Of a DNA stretch of 64,000 nt, positions 39,190-45,786 are shown piece by piece; positions within the stretch are counted from its first letter, which is position 1, and every line of letters starts with the position of its first letter. The translations under genes were made by a program, and so were the position numbers. The notes under the pieces are model-generated. The model saw only the letters and a list, made by a program, of their open reading frames with translations. It was not told the DNA's origin and did not search any database. Source of the stretch: Clostridium vitabionis (GTDB taxonomy: Bacteria > Bacillota > Clostridia > Lachnospirales > Lachnospiraceae); assembly GCF_015351765.1 (NCBI RefSeq), contig NZ_JADKQA010000005.1:213510-277509 (forward strand), written 5' to 3'.

Positions 39190-40105
39190 TGTGCTTCCTC
39201 CTGCGTGCAGGCCGGTAGGGCCTTGTGACATAGATCTGCGCGGCCATCCGGCCTGCACGGAGCCTTGCCGCGGTATCGGCGGCAGCCTCCTCCTCCCGGA
39301 ACAGCCCGAACACCGTCGGGCCGCTCCCGCTCATCATGGCGGCGTCCGCTCCGCCTTCCCGCATCGCACCGCGGATCGCGGCGATCTCCGGATGAAGCGG
39401 GACAGTGACATTTTCCAGGATATTCCCCATACAAGGGAGCATGGCCTCATAGTTCCCGGCGCGGATAGCGCCAAGAAGCCCGTCGATATCCGGCAGTTTT
39501 TCCGTAAAATATCTGCCCCGCTCCTCACCCGACGGCGGCATGATGCCGTCAAGCCGAGTATAGACGTCCCTGGTGGAGACAGAGAAGGACGGCTTGGCAA
39601 TCAGAATAAAACAGTCCGGCATGGCAGGCAGCGGAGCCAGGATCTCCCCGATCCCCTCGGCGAGGGCAGTCCCGCGGAGCAGGCAGAACGGGACATCCGC
39701 TCCGAGCTTAAGACCCCGCTCCATCAGTTCTTTCCTCGTGAGGTTGAAGCCGAACAGGCGGTTGACCCCGAACAGAACAGCCGCCGCGTCGCTGCTTCCG
39801 CCCGCCATGCCGCCGGCCACCGGGATATGCTTGTCGATAGCGACATGCACGCCTTTTGGGACGGCAAATTCCCGCATCAGCAGGTCTGCCGCCCGCCAGG
39901 CCAGGTTTTTCGGCCCAGCCGGCAGAAACCGCAGGCTGTTCTCCAGGGTGATGCCGGGCTCCTCCGTCATCGTGATCGTCACACGGTCATAGATGCCCAC
40001 CGACTGCATGACCATCCGGACCAGGTGATAGCCATCCTCCCGGGTTCCGGTGACGTCAAGCCCGAGATTGATTTTTCCGTATGCCCTGAGGCTGATGGAT
40101 TCCAT
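39182..40105 (-). CDS. ispE: 4-diphosphocytidyl-2-C-methyl-D-erythritol kinase
   Basis: A 307-residue GHMP kinase of the MEP isoprenoid pathway, which phosphorylates the 2-hydroxyl of CDP-methylerythritol. The start MESISLRAYGKINLGLDV is set by AAGGAG eight bases before ATG 40105. The substrate lysine and asparagine are in AYGKINLGL; the ATP loop is PVAGGMAGGSSDAAA; motif III is MMSGSGPTVFG. It is co-transcribed with the gntR gene, a pairing without obvious metabolic logic. Confidence 0.96.
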   Translation of the reverse strand: MESISLRAYGKINLGLDVTGTREDGYHLVRMVMQSVGIYDRVTITMTEEPGITLENSLRFLPAGPKNLAWRAADLLMREFAVPKGVHVAIDKHIPVAGGMAGGSSDAAAVLFGVNRLFGFNLTRKELMERGLKLGADVPFCLLRGTALAEGIGEILAPLPAMPDCFILIAKPSFSVSTRDVYTRLDGIMPPSGEERGRYFTEKLPDIDGLLGAIRAGNYEAMLPCMGNILENVTVPLHPEIAAIRGAMREGGADAAMMSGSGPTVFGLFREEEAAADTAARLRAGRMAAQIYVTRPYRPARRRKHNA

Positions 40106-40152
40106 TGGATCAACTCCTTCGGCTGTGTGATTCCGAGCGTCTGCGGCGCTTG

Positions 40153-40236
40153 GCTCGTGCCCCGCTCCGCGGATAGCCACTCCACTAAACTCGGACTGCG
40201 CTTTCGCTTGTCCTCGTTAAGTGGCTGGTTATCATT
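40153..40236 (-). repeat. structured repeat, copy C
   Basis: Hairpin at 40224-40182, identical in its core to copies B and D, ending in CTATCCGCGGAGCGGGGCACGAGCC. Its upstream part is shortened (AATGATAACC instead of AACAATAACC), as expected if it arose by tandem duplication of copy D. Confidence 0.85.
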
Positions 40237-40315
40237 GGATAGCCACTCCACTAAACTCGGACTGCGCTTTCGCTTGTCCTCGTTAAGTGGCTGGTTATTG
40301 TTAAGTGCTCTGCAT
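40237..40315 (-). repeat. structured repeat, copy D
   Basis: Begins directly after the T5 of the hairpin at 40316-40360 (ATGCAGAGCACTTAACAATAACC), with the hairpin at 40290-40248 matching copy B base for base. It lacks the CGCGGAGCGGGGC end because copy C follows at once. Confidence 0.85.
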
Positions 40316-40360
40316 AAAAATATTGTAGAACTGTATACTTGTATACAGTTCTACAATATT
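40316..40360 (-). terminator. 20-bp perfect palindrome with T5 (terminator and/or operator)
   Basis: AATATTGTAGAACTGTATAC and its exact complement are separated by only two bases (40319-40360), and five Ts follow on the minus strand. It overlaps the stop codon of the acetyltransferase gene and would end the cyclophilin-acetyltransferase transcript. Its centre, TGTATACTTGTATACA, also resembles FCD-type GntR operators. Confidence 0.75.
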
Positions 40361-41165
40361 ATAAGAGAATCCTGTAGGAAATGCAATTGGCATTTTCCGT
40401 TTTTTTGTCCCCGGAACCGCCGCTCAACGTCCGGTTCTCCGGCTTCCCCGGCGGGCAGATTCCCGGCCTCGGGGATAATTCCGGCTCCTCGCCCGGACGC
40501 ATTTCCGGCCTCGGACATAAGGCGGTTCCCGGCTCCGGGCAGGGCCGCATCCCCAGCTTTTCGGCGAGGCGGCGGGACGCAAGGTTATCCGCCCGGATCC
40601 ATCCCCTGAGCTCCGTCATCCCGAGCTCCCGCTTCGCATAGGAGAAAACCGCCCGGGATGCCTCCTCCGCATAGCCCTGCCGTCGGAACCCCGGGAAAAT
40701 ATGGTAGCCGAACTGCCGGTCAATCCCGCATTTCCCCACCATCCTGCCATCCGCCTTACGGACGACAGCCCAGATCCCGTACTCGGCAAACCGGTACTGG
40801 TTCCGGATGTAGCTGTGCCGCTTTTCCCAGTTACTGAAGACGCCGTCCCCGTCATGCTCTGACGGCTCCTCCAGGGGATCGCTGTCCTGAAATTCCCGGA
40901 TGATGAGCCGCGGGGTCCCGGCGATGATCCAGGGAAGGACCGCGGTGCGGCGGACCGCCCGCTCGAGAAGCCTCGGCGTCACCGCCTCGGGTGAATCCAC
41001 GAGATAGAGGCAGCGGGAAAATCCCGGCCCGCCGGCGCCCTCCCGGAAAATGCCGATCACGGTCTTTCCCGCCTCCGCCGCCGTAAGCAGCGCCTCCCCG
41101 TCGTCGGAAATGACCGCGGGGAGAAGGCGTCCCTCGGCCGGGACAAGGACCTCCCGGATCAGCAC
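40359..41165 (-). CDS. GNAT acetyltransferase with N-terminal domain and Pro-rich tail (GTG start)
   Basis: A 268-residue protein starting with GTG. Residues about 85-205 are a GNAT domain of the RimJ/RimL type: LIIREFQDSD, then WAVVRKADGRMVGKCGIDRQFGYHIF, the acetyl-CoA loop FRRQGYAEEASRAV, and LASRRLAEKLGMRP. The first 80 residues form a separate, unrecognised domain. From about residue 207 a Pro/Gly/Glu tail (CPEPGTALCPRPEMRPGEEPELS) runs into an AT-rich end that reads into the terminator palindrome, suggesting a lost original stop codon. It overlaps the cyclophilin gene by seven bases. The substrate is unknown. Confidence 0.82.
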   Translation of the reverse strand: MLIREVLVPAEGRLLPAVISDDGEALLTAAEAGKTVIGIFREGAGGPGFSRCLYLVDSPEAVTPRLLERAVRRTAVLPWIIAGTPRLIIREFQDSDPLEEPSEHDGDGVFSNWEKRHSYIRNQYRFAEYGIWAVVRKADGRMVGKCGIDRQFGYHIFPGFRRQGYAEEASRAVFSYAKRELGMTELRGWIRADNLASRRLAEKLGMRPCPEPGTALCPRPEMRPGEEPELSPRPGICPPGKPENRTLSGGSGDKKTENANCISYRILL

Positions 41166-41680
41166 TTCTCCGGTTCCGGATAGTCCACGCCGAAGGTCTC
41201 CACCGTCATTTTCCGGATCTTCTGATCCTTGAGCGGCCGGTCTCCCCAGTCGGTGCGGACTGCGGCGATCCGGTCCAGCACGTCCAGCCCTTCCGTCAGC
41301 ATGCCAAACGCCGCGTACTCGCCGTCCAGATGGGGCGCGTCGTCGTGCATGATGAAGAACTGCGAGCCCGCGGAATCCGGAACCATGGTTCTCGCCATCG
41401 ACAGGACGCCCTTCGTGTGCTTCAGGTCATTCTGAAAGCCGTTGTGCGTGAACTCGCCCCGGATGCTGTAGCCCGGGCCGCCGGCACCGGTGCCCTCCGG
41501 GTCTCCGCCCTGGATCATGAAGCCCTTGATGACACGGTGGAAAATGAGCCCGTCGTAGAAGCCCTTCTTCACCAGGCTGACAAAGTTGTTCACCGTGTTC
41601 GGCGCGACATCCGGATAGAGTTCCGCCTTCATGATGCCGCCGTCCTCCATCTCAATCGTGACCATCGGATTTTTGTTCAT
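41159..41680 (-). CDS. peptidyl-prolyl cis-trans isomerase, cyclophilin type
   Basis: A 173-residue cytoplasmic cyclophilin from ATG 41680 (AGGAGG upstream). No signal peptide. The active-site segments are FHRVIKGFMIQGGDPEGTG (catalytic Arg and Phe/Gln residues) and SAGSQFFIMHDDAPHLDGEYAAFG. It catalyses proline isomerisation during folding. It is the first gene of a two-gene unit with the acetyltransferase. Confidence 0.95.
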   Translation of the reverse strand: MNKNPMVTIEMEDGGIMKAELYPDVAPNTVNNFVSLVKKGFYDGLIFHRVIKGFMIQGGDPEGTGAGGPGYSIRGEFTHNGFQNDLKHTKGVLSMARTMVPDSAGSQFFIMHDDAPHLDGEYAAFGMLTEGLDVLDRIAAVRTDWGDRPLKDQKIRKMTVETFGVDYPEPEKC

Positions 41681-41770
41681 CGCTGTTTCCTCCTCAATCA
41701 TTGTCCGGTCTGGCGGGCGCAAACTGCCCACGCTGCCAGCATCCGGAATCTGCTCTTCGCGTTTTCTTTT

Positions 41771-41799
41771 ATTCTACATCACGGCGGCGTCCCTGTCAC
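41771..41799 (-). promoter_or_regulatory. promoter for the cyclophilin gene
   Basis: GTGACA (41799-41794), 17-base spacer, TAGAAT (41776-41771); the leader is about 85 bases. It lies in the 220-base gap after the SbcC-like gene. Confidence 0.65.
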
Positions 41800-41904
41800 C
41801 GGAAAGCGCAGGAACCCTAACCGCGCCGGGAAATCCGCCTCAGCTGCCCGGGGATGCGCCCAGCCGCGCAATAATCCGGCGGACTGAATCCGGGATGCGC
41901 CGCC

Positions 41905-43629
41905 TCAGCGCCCGGCGCGGCTGCAGGTAAAATAGATCACCTGGCGGCCGGCGGAGATATTTTTCAGAAACTGCGCTGCCCGGATCTTCTTCTCATCGTC
42001 CAGGCTGACGAAAGGGTCGTCAAAAACCACAAAGGGCTTCTCATTCGGGTACATGGCCTCCACCAGCGCCATGCGCATGCAGAGCCCGGTGAGATCCCGC
42101 AGCCCGGCGCTCAGCGCGGCGCTGTCCCGGAGAGTGCCGGCGCTCACGACCTTGAGGCCGAGATCCACATCCACCCGGAAGCTGTCCGGCTCCTCGCCGG
42201 TCATCATCCGGTAATACCGGGCAAATGCGTCCGTCACCGGCCGGACATACCGGGCGGAAAATCCCTGCATCGCCTTTTCCAGGTAGAAGGAGGTATCCTC
42301 AAGGACACCGAGCCGGTGGGAAAGCTTCTCCCTCTCCTCCCGCTTTTCGGCTGCCTCCGCCTTCGCCCGGGCAATCTCCGCGAGGCTGTCCCGGGCTTCC
42401 CCGAGCGCCGCCTCCGTCTCCCGGATATGGGCGAGAAGCTCATCCCGCCGCCCGGCCAGGCTGTCCCTGTCCCGGCTTGCCCGGATGAGTTCCCGGGAGA
42501 GGCTCCCGGGCGTTTCCCCGTGATGCCCCCCTGCCTCCGGCTCCGCTGACTGCTCCCGCTTTCCGCCCCGAAGCCAGCGGACGGCGCCGAGAAGCGCCGC
42601 GCCCCCGCATACGGCCAGGGTGGCAGAGAACAGGATTCTCGCTGCTGCCGGGTCTTTGACAAACCAGAGGATCAGCGCGGTGGCGGCACAGGCCGCGAGG
42701 AGCGCCCCGGCGAGGAGCCCCGCTCCTGATGCGCCTGAGGGTCTGGCAGCACCTTCCCTGCCGCCCGCGGAACCTCCGCCGGCGCCTTTCCTGCCGCCCG
42801 CAGAACCTCTGCCGGCGCCTTTCCTACCGTCCGCAGAGGTTCCGCTCCCTGCGTCTGAAGCCCCGCCGCCGGCATCCAGCCGGGCGGCCAGGTCCGCAGC
42901 CATGCTGTCGAGCCCACGGATCTTCCCGTTAACCTGATCTAACTCCTCCCGCTCCGCGGAAAGGCTCCGGGACAGCTCATCCGCCTCCCGGAGCAGCTTC
43001 TCCTCCCCGGGAAGAAGTGCCTCAAGCTCATCGATCTCCCGGCTCAGGATGCTGATCCTCCCGGTCTTCCGGTCAGGCGTTATGCGGTTGACCTCCTGGC
43101 GGATCCGCGCCTTCGCATCCGTATAATTTCCCGCGTCTCCGGCGGGCATGAGCCTTCCCCCGAGCTTCGCGTGAATCCCGTCAGTCGCCCCGGTGGGGGC
43201 GTCCATCTGGCCGGTGAACACCGTCCGCGCAAAGGATTCCGCGTCGATGCGGAACAGTTCTTCCCCAAGATTGGACGAGTAATCCCGGCTCTCGAGGCCG
43301 GTCCGCTCATCATAGAGGGCGAAAGTGTCCTCCTTCGGGCGGGCGCCGAAGCTCCGGACCGCCCGATAAATGTTCCCGCCGGCCTCAAAGATCAGATACC
43401 CGCCGTAGATCCCGCCGCCGTTCCACGGGCGGTAGCGGCGGCGCTCATTTTCCCGCTCCCCGCGGCGGCCTTCCCCGAGAAATCCGTAAAACATCACCCG
43501 GATCAGGGCGGCAGCCGTGCTCTTGCCCCAGCCGTTGCCGCGGCAGAGGATGTTCAACCCGTCCCGGAAATCCAGCGTGAGGTCGTGGAGACAGCCGAAG
43601 CTCTCCACATGCAGGCGAATCAGTCTCAT
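41905..43629 (-). CDS. SbcC/YhaN-like ATPase with internal membrane spans
   Basis: A 574-residue member of the SMC/Rad50-like AAA group. The P-loop reads CRGNGWGKST, where relatives usually have YGENGWGKST, so the first P-loop glycine is Arg; the lysine and serine are kept. Walker B is FVVFDDPFVSLDDEKK near the C-terminus, with a signature-like ALSAGLRDLTGLCMRMALVEA before it. In the coiled-coil middle are tandem GRKGAG-GSAG repeats (about residues 270-300) followed by two hydrophobic spans (GLLAGALLAACAATALILWFV; ILFSATLAVCGGAALLGAV). It overlaps the upstream phosphoesterase gene by ATGA, so the two form a complex. Probably a membrane-attached DNA repair or processing enzyme. Confidence 0.82.
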   Translation of the reverse strand: MRLIRLHVESFGCLHDLTLDFRDGLNILCRGNGWGKSTAAALIRVMFYGFLGEGRRGERENERRRYRPWNGGGIYGGYLIFEAGGNIYRAVRSFGARPKEDTFALYDERTGLESRDYSSNLGEELFRIDAESFARTVFTGQMDAPTGATDGIHAKLGGRLMPAGDAGNYTDAKARIRQEVNRITPDRKTGRISILSREIDELEALLPGEEKLLREADELSRSLSAEREELDQVNGKIRGLDSMAADLAARLDAGGGASDAGSGTSADGRKGAGRGSAGGRKGAGGGSAGGREGAARPSGASGAGLLAGALLAACAATALILWFVKDPAAARILFSATLAVCGGAALLGAVRWLRGGKREQSAEPEAGGHHGETPGSLSRELIRASRDRDSLAGRRDELLAHIRETEAALGEARDSLAEIARAKAEAAEKREEREKLSHRLGVLEDTSFYLEKAMQGFSARYVRPVTDAFARYYRMMTGEEPDSFRVDVDLGLKVVSAGTLRDSAALSAGLRDLTGLCMRMALVEAMYPNEKPFVVFDDPFVSLDDEKKIRAAQFLKNISAGRQVIYFTCSRAGR

Positions 43630-44747
43630 GTCTCCCCTTTCAGCATCTCCATAGCGCAGCGGATAATCTCCGCCTTTCTCTCCTCCGGAAGGCTGTCCTC
43701 CGCGCTGAGAAGGCGGACCAGCTCTCCCCGGAGCGTCGGCTCATAGCGGAAAGCGGCGTAGTCCACGGTGAATTTTGTCTCATCCCGGAGCGTGAAGCTT
43801 CTGTACTTATCGGCAAATGCTTTCCGCAGATAGACCGGATTTTTCTCCGCCTCCACGTCCAGGTTCCCGGCAAGGACGACCCGGAGGAAATCCCCCTCCC
43901 GGTACGGCCCCGATGCCAGCCGGCTCGCGATCCGCTCCTCCATCTCCGCGGAATCCGTGCAGCCGGTGACATCCGCCCGCACCTCATAAAACCGGCTTCC
44001 CGGCGCCGGGATGAAGCTGCGGTGCATTTTCCCGGTCTCCGTGTCGATATCGATCAGGACGAAGCCGTGCTCCCCCTGCTCATCAAAGCCGCGGCCGAGG
44101 AGGCAGCCCGGGCAGCACCAGATTCCCCGGCCGTCGATCCTCCCCTGCTCAAGCTGATGCACATGTCCCAGGGCAAGATAATCAATCCCCTTTCCCCTGA
44201 ACAGGTTCAGCGGGATCGTGCCGGAGCCCCCGTGCTCTGCCTGCTGCCCGTGGAGCATCACGAGATTCAGGCGGTCCTCCCGGAGGTCCAGCGTCCGCGC
44301 CGCCTCGGCGCCGCCATCCTCCGGGATCTCCCGTGCGGTCAGGATCACCGGTATCCTGCGATGTCCGTCCTCCTCATCCGGGAGGCGGAAGGAGGACCAG
44401 CGGTCCGTAAAGGTGAGGACATTGTCCGGAAGATCCCCTCCGAAGATCACGTCCTCCGCCGGGCGGATGCCCGCCCCCTCGTGGTTTCCGCGGAGATAGG
44501 CGAAAATGATCTCCGGATGACGGCGGACCGCCCTCCGGACCGCCGCGGCTGTCGTCGCGGAAATCTTCGGGGAGTCAAAAATGTCGCCGGCGAGGAGAAT
44601 GACCGACACGCCCTCGCCGCCGGCATAGTCAATCATATCCAGAAACGCTCGGAGAAGCTCCGCCCGGCGCTCCGCGGCCAGCTTCTCCGGGAGATTTGCC
44701 CTCATGGGGGAATCCAGATGAATATCGGCACAGTGAAGAATTTTCAA
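43626..44747 (-). CDS. SbcD/YhaO-like metallophosphoesterase (TTG start)
   Basis: A 373-residue calcineurin-like phosphoesterase, the nuclease partner of SbcC/YhaN proteins. Metal-binding motifs are in order: LHCADIHLDSP, LLAGDIFDSPK, LRGNHEG, LVMLHGQ and ALGHVHQ. The first codon is TTG (44747-44745) with AGGAGTG seven bases upstream. It precedes and overlaps the ATPase gene by four bases. Confidence 0.9.
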   Translation of the reverse strand: MKILHCADIHLDSPMRANLPEKLAAERRAELLRAFLDMIDYAGGEGVSVILLAGDIFDSPKISATTAAAVRRAVRRHPEIIFAYLRGNHEGAGIRPAEDVIFGGDLPDNVLTFTDRWSSFRLPDEEDGHRRIPVILTAREIPEDGGAEAARTLDLREDRLNLVMLHGQQAEHGGSGTIPLNLFRGKGIDYLALGHVHQLEQGRIDGRGIWCCPGCLLGRGFDEQGEHGFVLIDIDTETGKMHRSFIPAPGSRFYEVRADVTGCTDSAEMEERIASRLASGPYREGDFLRVVLAGNLDVEAEKNPVYLRKAFADKYRSFTLRDETKFTVDYAAFRYEPTLRGELVRLLSAEDSLPEERKAEIIRCAMEMLKGET

Positions 44748-44810
44748 GACACACTCCTGTTCTTCGGGGTTCCGGAATCATGCACACCGCCGGCACACGC
44801 CTGAGAAGCA

Positions 44811-44884
44811 GATTTGCCAAGTTCGGACAGCGCTTTCGCTTCTCCTCGTTAAGCGGCCGGTTATTGTTAAGTGTTCTGCGAATA
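44811..44884 (-). repeat. structured repeat, copy E (degenerate)
   Basis: On the minus strand CGCAGAACACTTAACAATAACCGGCCGCTTAACGAGGAG, then AA-GC-GAAA-GC-GCT, then GTCCGAACTTGGC. The loop and left side match copies B-D; the right arm has decayed, so pairing is incomplete. It again begins directly behind a terminator T-run. Confidence 0.8.
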
Positions 44885-44918
44885 ACAAAAGACCCCTCCA
44901 GCAGTGAGGGGTCTTTTA
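44885..44918. terminator. bidirectional terminator after the lipoprotein gene
   Basis: AAAAGACCCCTC-cagcagt-GAGGGGTCTTTT, a perfect 12-bp stem with T-runs on both strands. It ends the lipoprotein transcript on the minus strand. Confidence 0.9.
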
Positions 44919-44954
44919 ATAAGGGAGGAGAGCCAAACCTTTCGGTCAGGCATT

Positions 44955-45011
44955 ATGAAAAAAATGAAAGCAAATCCTTGCTACGATTATGAGTATAGGA
45001 AAGACCGATGA
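44955..45011 (+). CDS. possible 18-codon ORF in the 44919-45092 gap
   Basis: ATG to TGA encoding MKKMKANPCYDYEYRKDR, in otherwise empty AT-rich DNA. A purine-rich AAGGGAGGAG lies about 25 bases upstream, too far to be its ribosome binding site. It is listed because the composition differs from the surrounding chromosome; coding is unproven and I see nothing else in the gap. Confidence 0.2.
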   Translation: MKKMKANPCYDYEYRKDR

Positions 45012-45092
45012 AGATTCAATGTTCTTTTTGTAAATGAGTTTTGAAAGAATTATGAACGTAATATGAACACATTCCGGTCAAAACCAGCGCAC

Positions 45093-45653
45093 TCAGCCTG
45101 CCGTGCCCGCCTCCGCAGCTGCCCCTGACGATGAAGATGACGCGTTCGGGAGCTGGAAATCCTGCCCCGCCGGGATATAGGCGTTCAGGAACCAGTCGTC
45201 GGTGTTGTCACCGGATGTCCCCTCCGGGATAATCCCGAGAGAGACGCTGTAGGTCTTCCAGAGGCCGCCGTAGGAGGTATCTGAGGATTTTTCAATGCTG
45301 AAATCCTGGGTTGCCACCACATCGTTGAACTTCTTCAGGAGATCCTCCGCATAGGATTCAACCTGGTCGCCGGGCATATCCTTGGAAACGATCCAGAGCA
45401 GCTGGAGCTCCTTGTTCTCCGGCTCCAGATAGAGCATGAAGTCCTTCGCGTAGGGGTATTCCGACGTGTCCTTGAAGATTTCCGAGGCATCGTCCTTCAC
45501 CTGGTCCCAGTCGATCTCCACATTTTCCACAGTTCCCTGATAGGGGGTGCCGGTCACTGTCTCCCCGTCCATATTGTTGACAATGGTGCTTTTCGTGCAT
45601 CCGGCAAGAAGCACCATCATGGCACAGCCCAGCATCAGCAGAAATTTCTTCAT
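45093..45653 (-). CDS. lipoprotein of unknown function
   Basis: A 186-residue lipoprotein: signal FLLMLGCAMMVLLAGC with the lipobox LAGC (Cys19). The mature part has an acidic region (VEIDWDQVKDDASEIFKD) and a compact domain around YAKDFMLYLEPENKELQLLWIVSKDMPGDQVESYAEDLLKKF, ending in a Ser/Ala tail. No family recognised. It is alone between its own promoter at 45723-45751 and the terminator at 44885. Confidence 0.85.
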   Translation of the reverse strand: MKKFLLMLGCAMMVLLAGCTKSTIVNNMDGETVTGTPYQGTVENVEIDWDQVKDDASEIFKDTSEYPYAKDFMLYLEPENKELQLLWIVSKDMPGDQVESYAEDLLKKFNDVVATQDFSIEKSSDTSYGGLWKTYSVSLGIIPEGTSGDNTDDWFLNAYIPAGQDFQLPNASSSSSGAAAEAGTAG

Positions 45654-45722
45654 AAAAACCTCCGAAGGCCGGCCGCCGTCCCGGCGGTCAGCCTGTGTTC
45701 TTCGTTTCAGCGCAATGCACGT

Positions 45723-45751
45723 ATTATATCCTATCGTCCTGGCGATTTACA
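45723..45751 (-). promoter_or_regulatory. promoter for the lipoprotein gene
   Basis: A perfect TATAAT (45728-45723) with TGTAAA 17 bases upstream, in the 133-base gap after the carboxypeptidase gene. Confidence 0.55.
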
Positions 45752-45786
45752 GTACATTTCGAAAATGTTAAATAATTTTTAACTGT

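Noticed and set aside
38125..40315. CRISPR-like array or protein-coding frames across the repeats near tetR and ispE
   Set aside because: Copies are irregularly spaced with genes between them and no equal spacers. The short frames through them merely follow the repeat sequence and lack ribosome binding sites.
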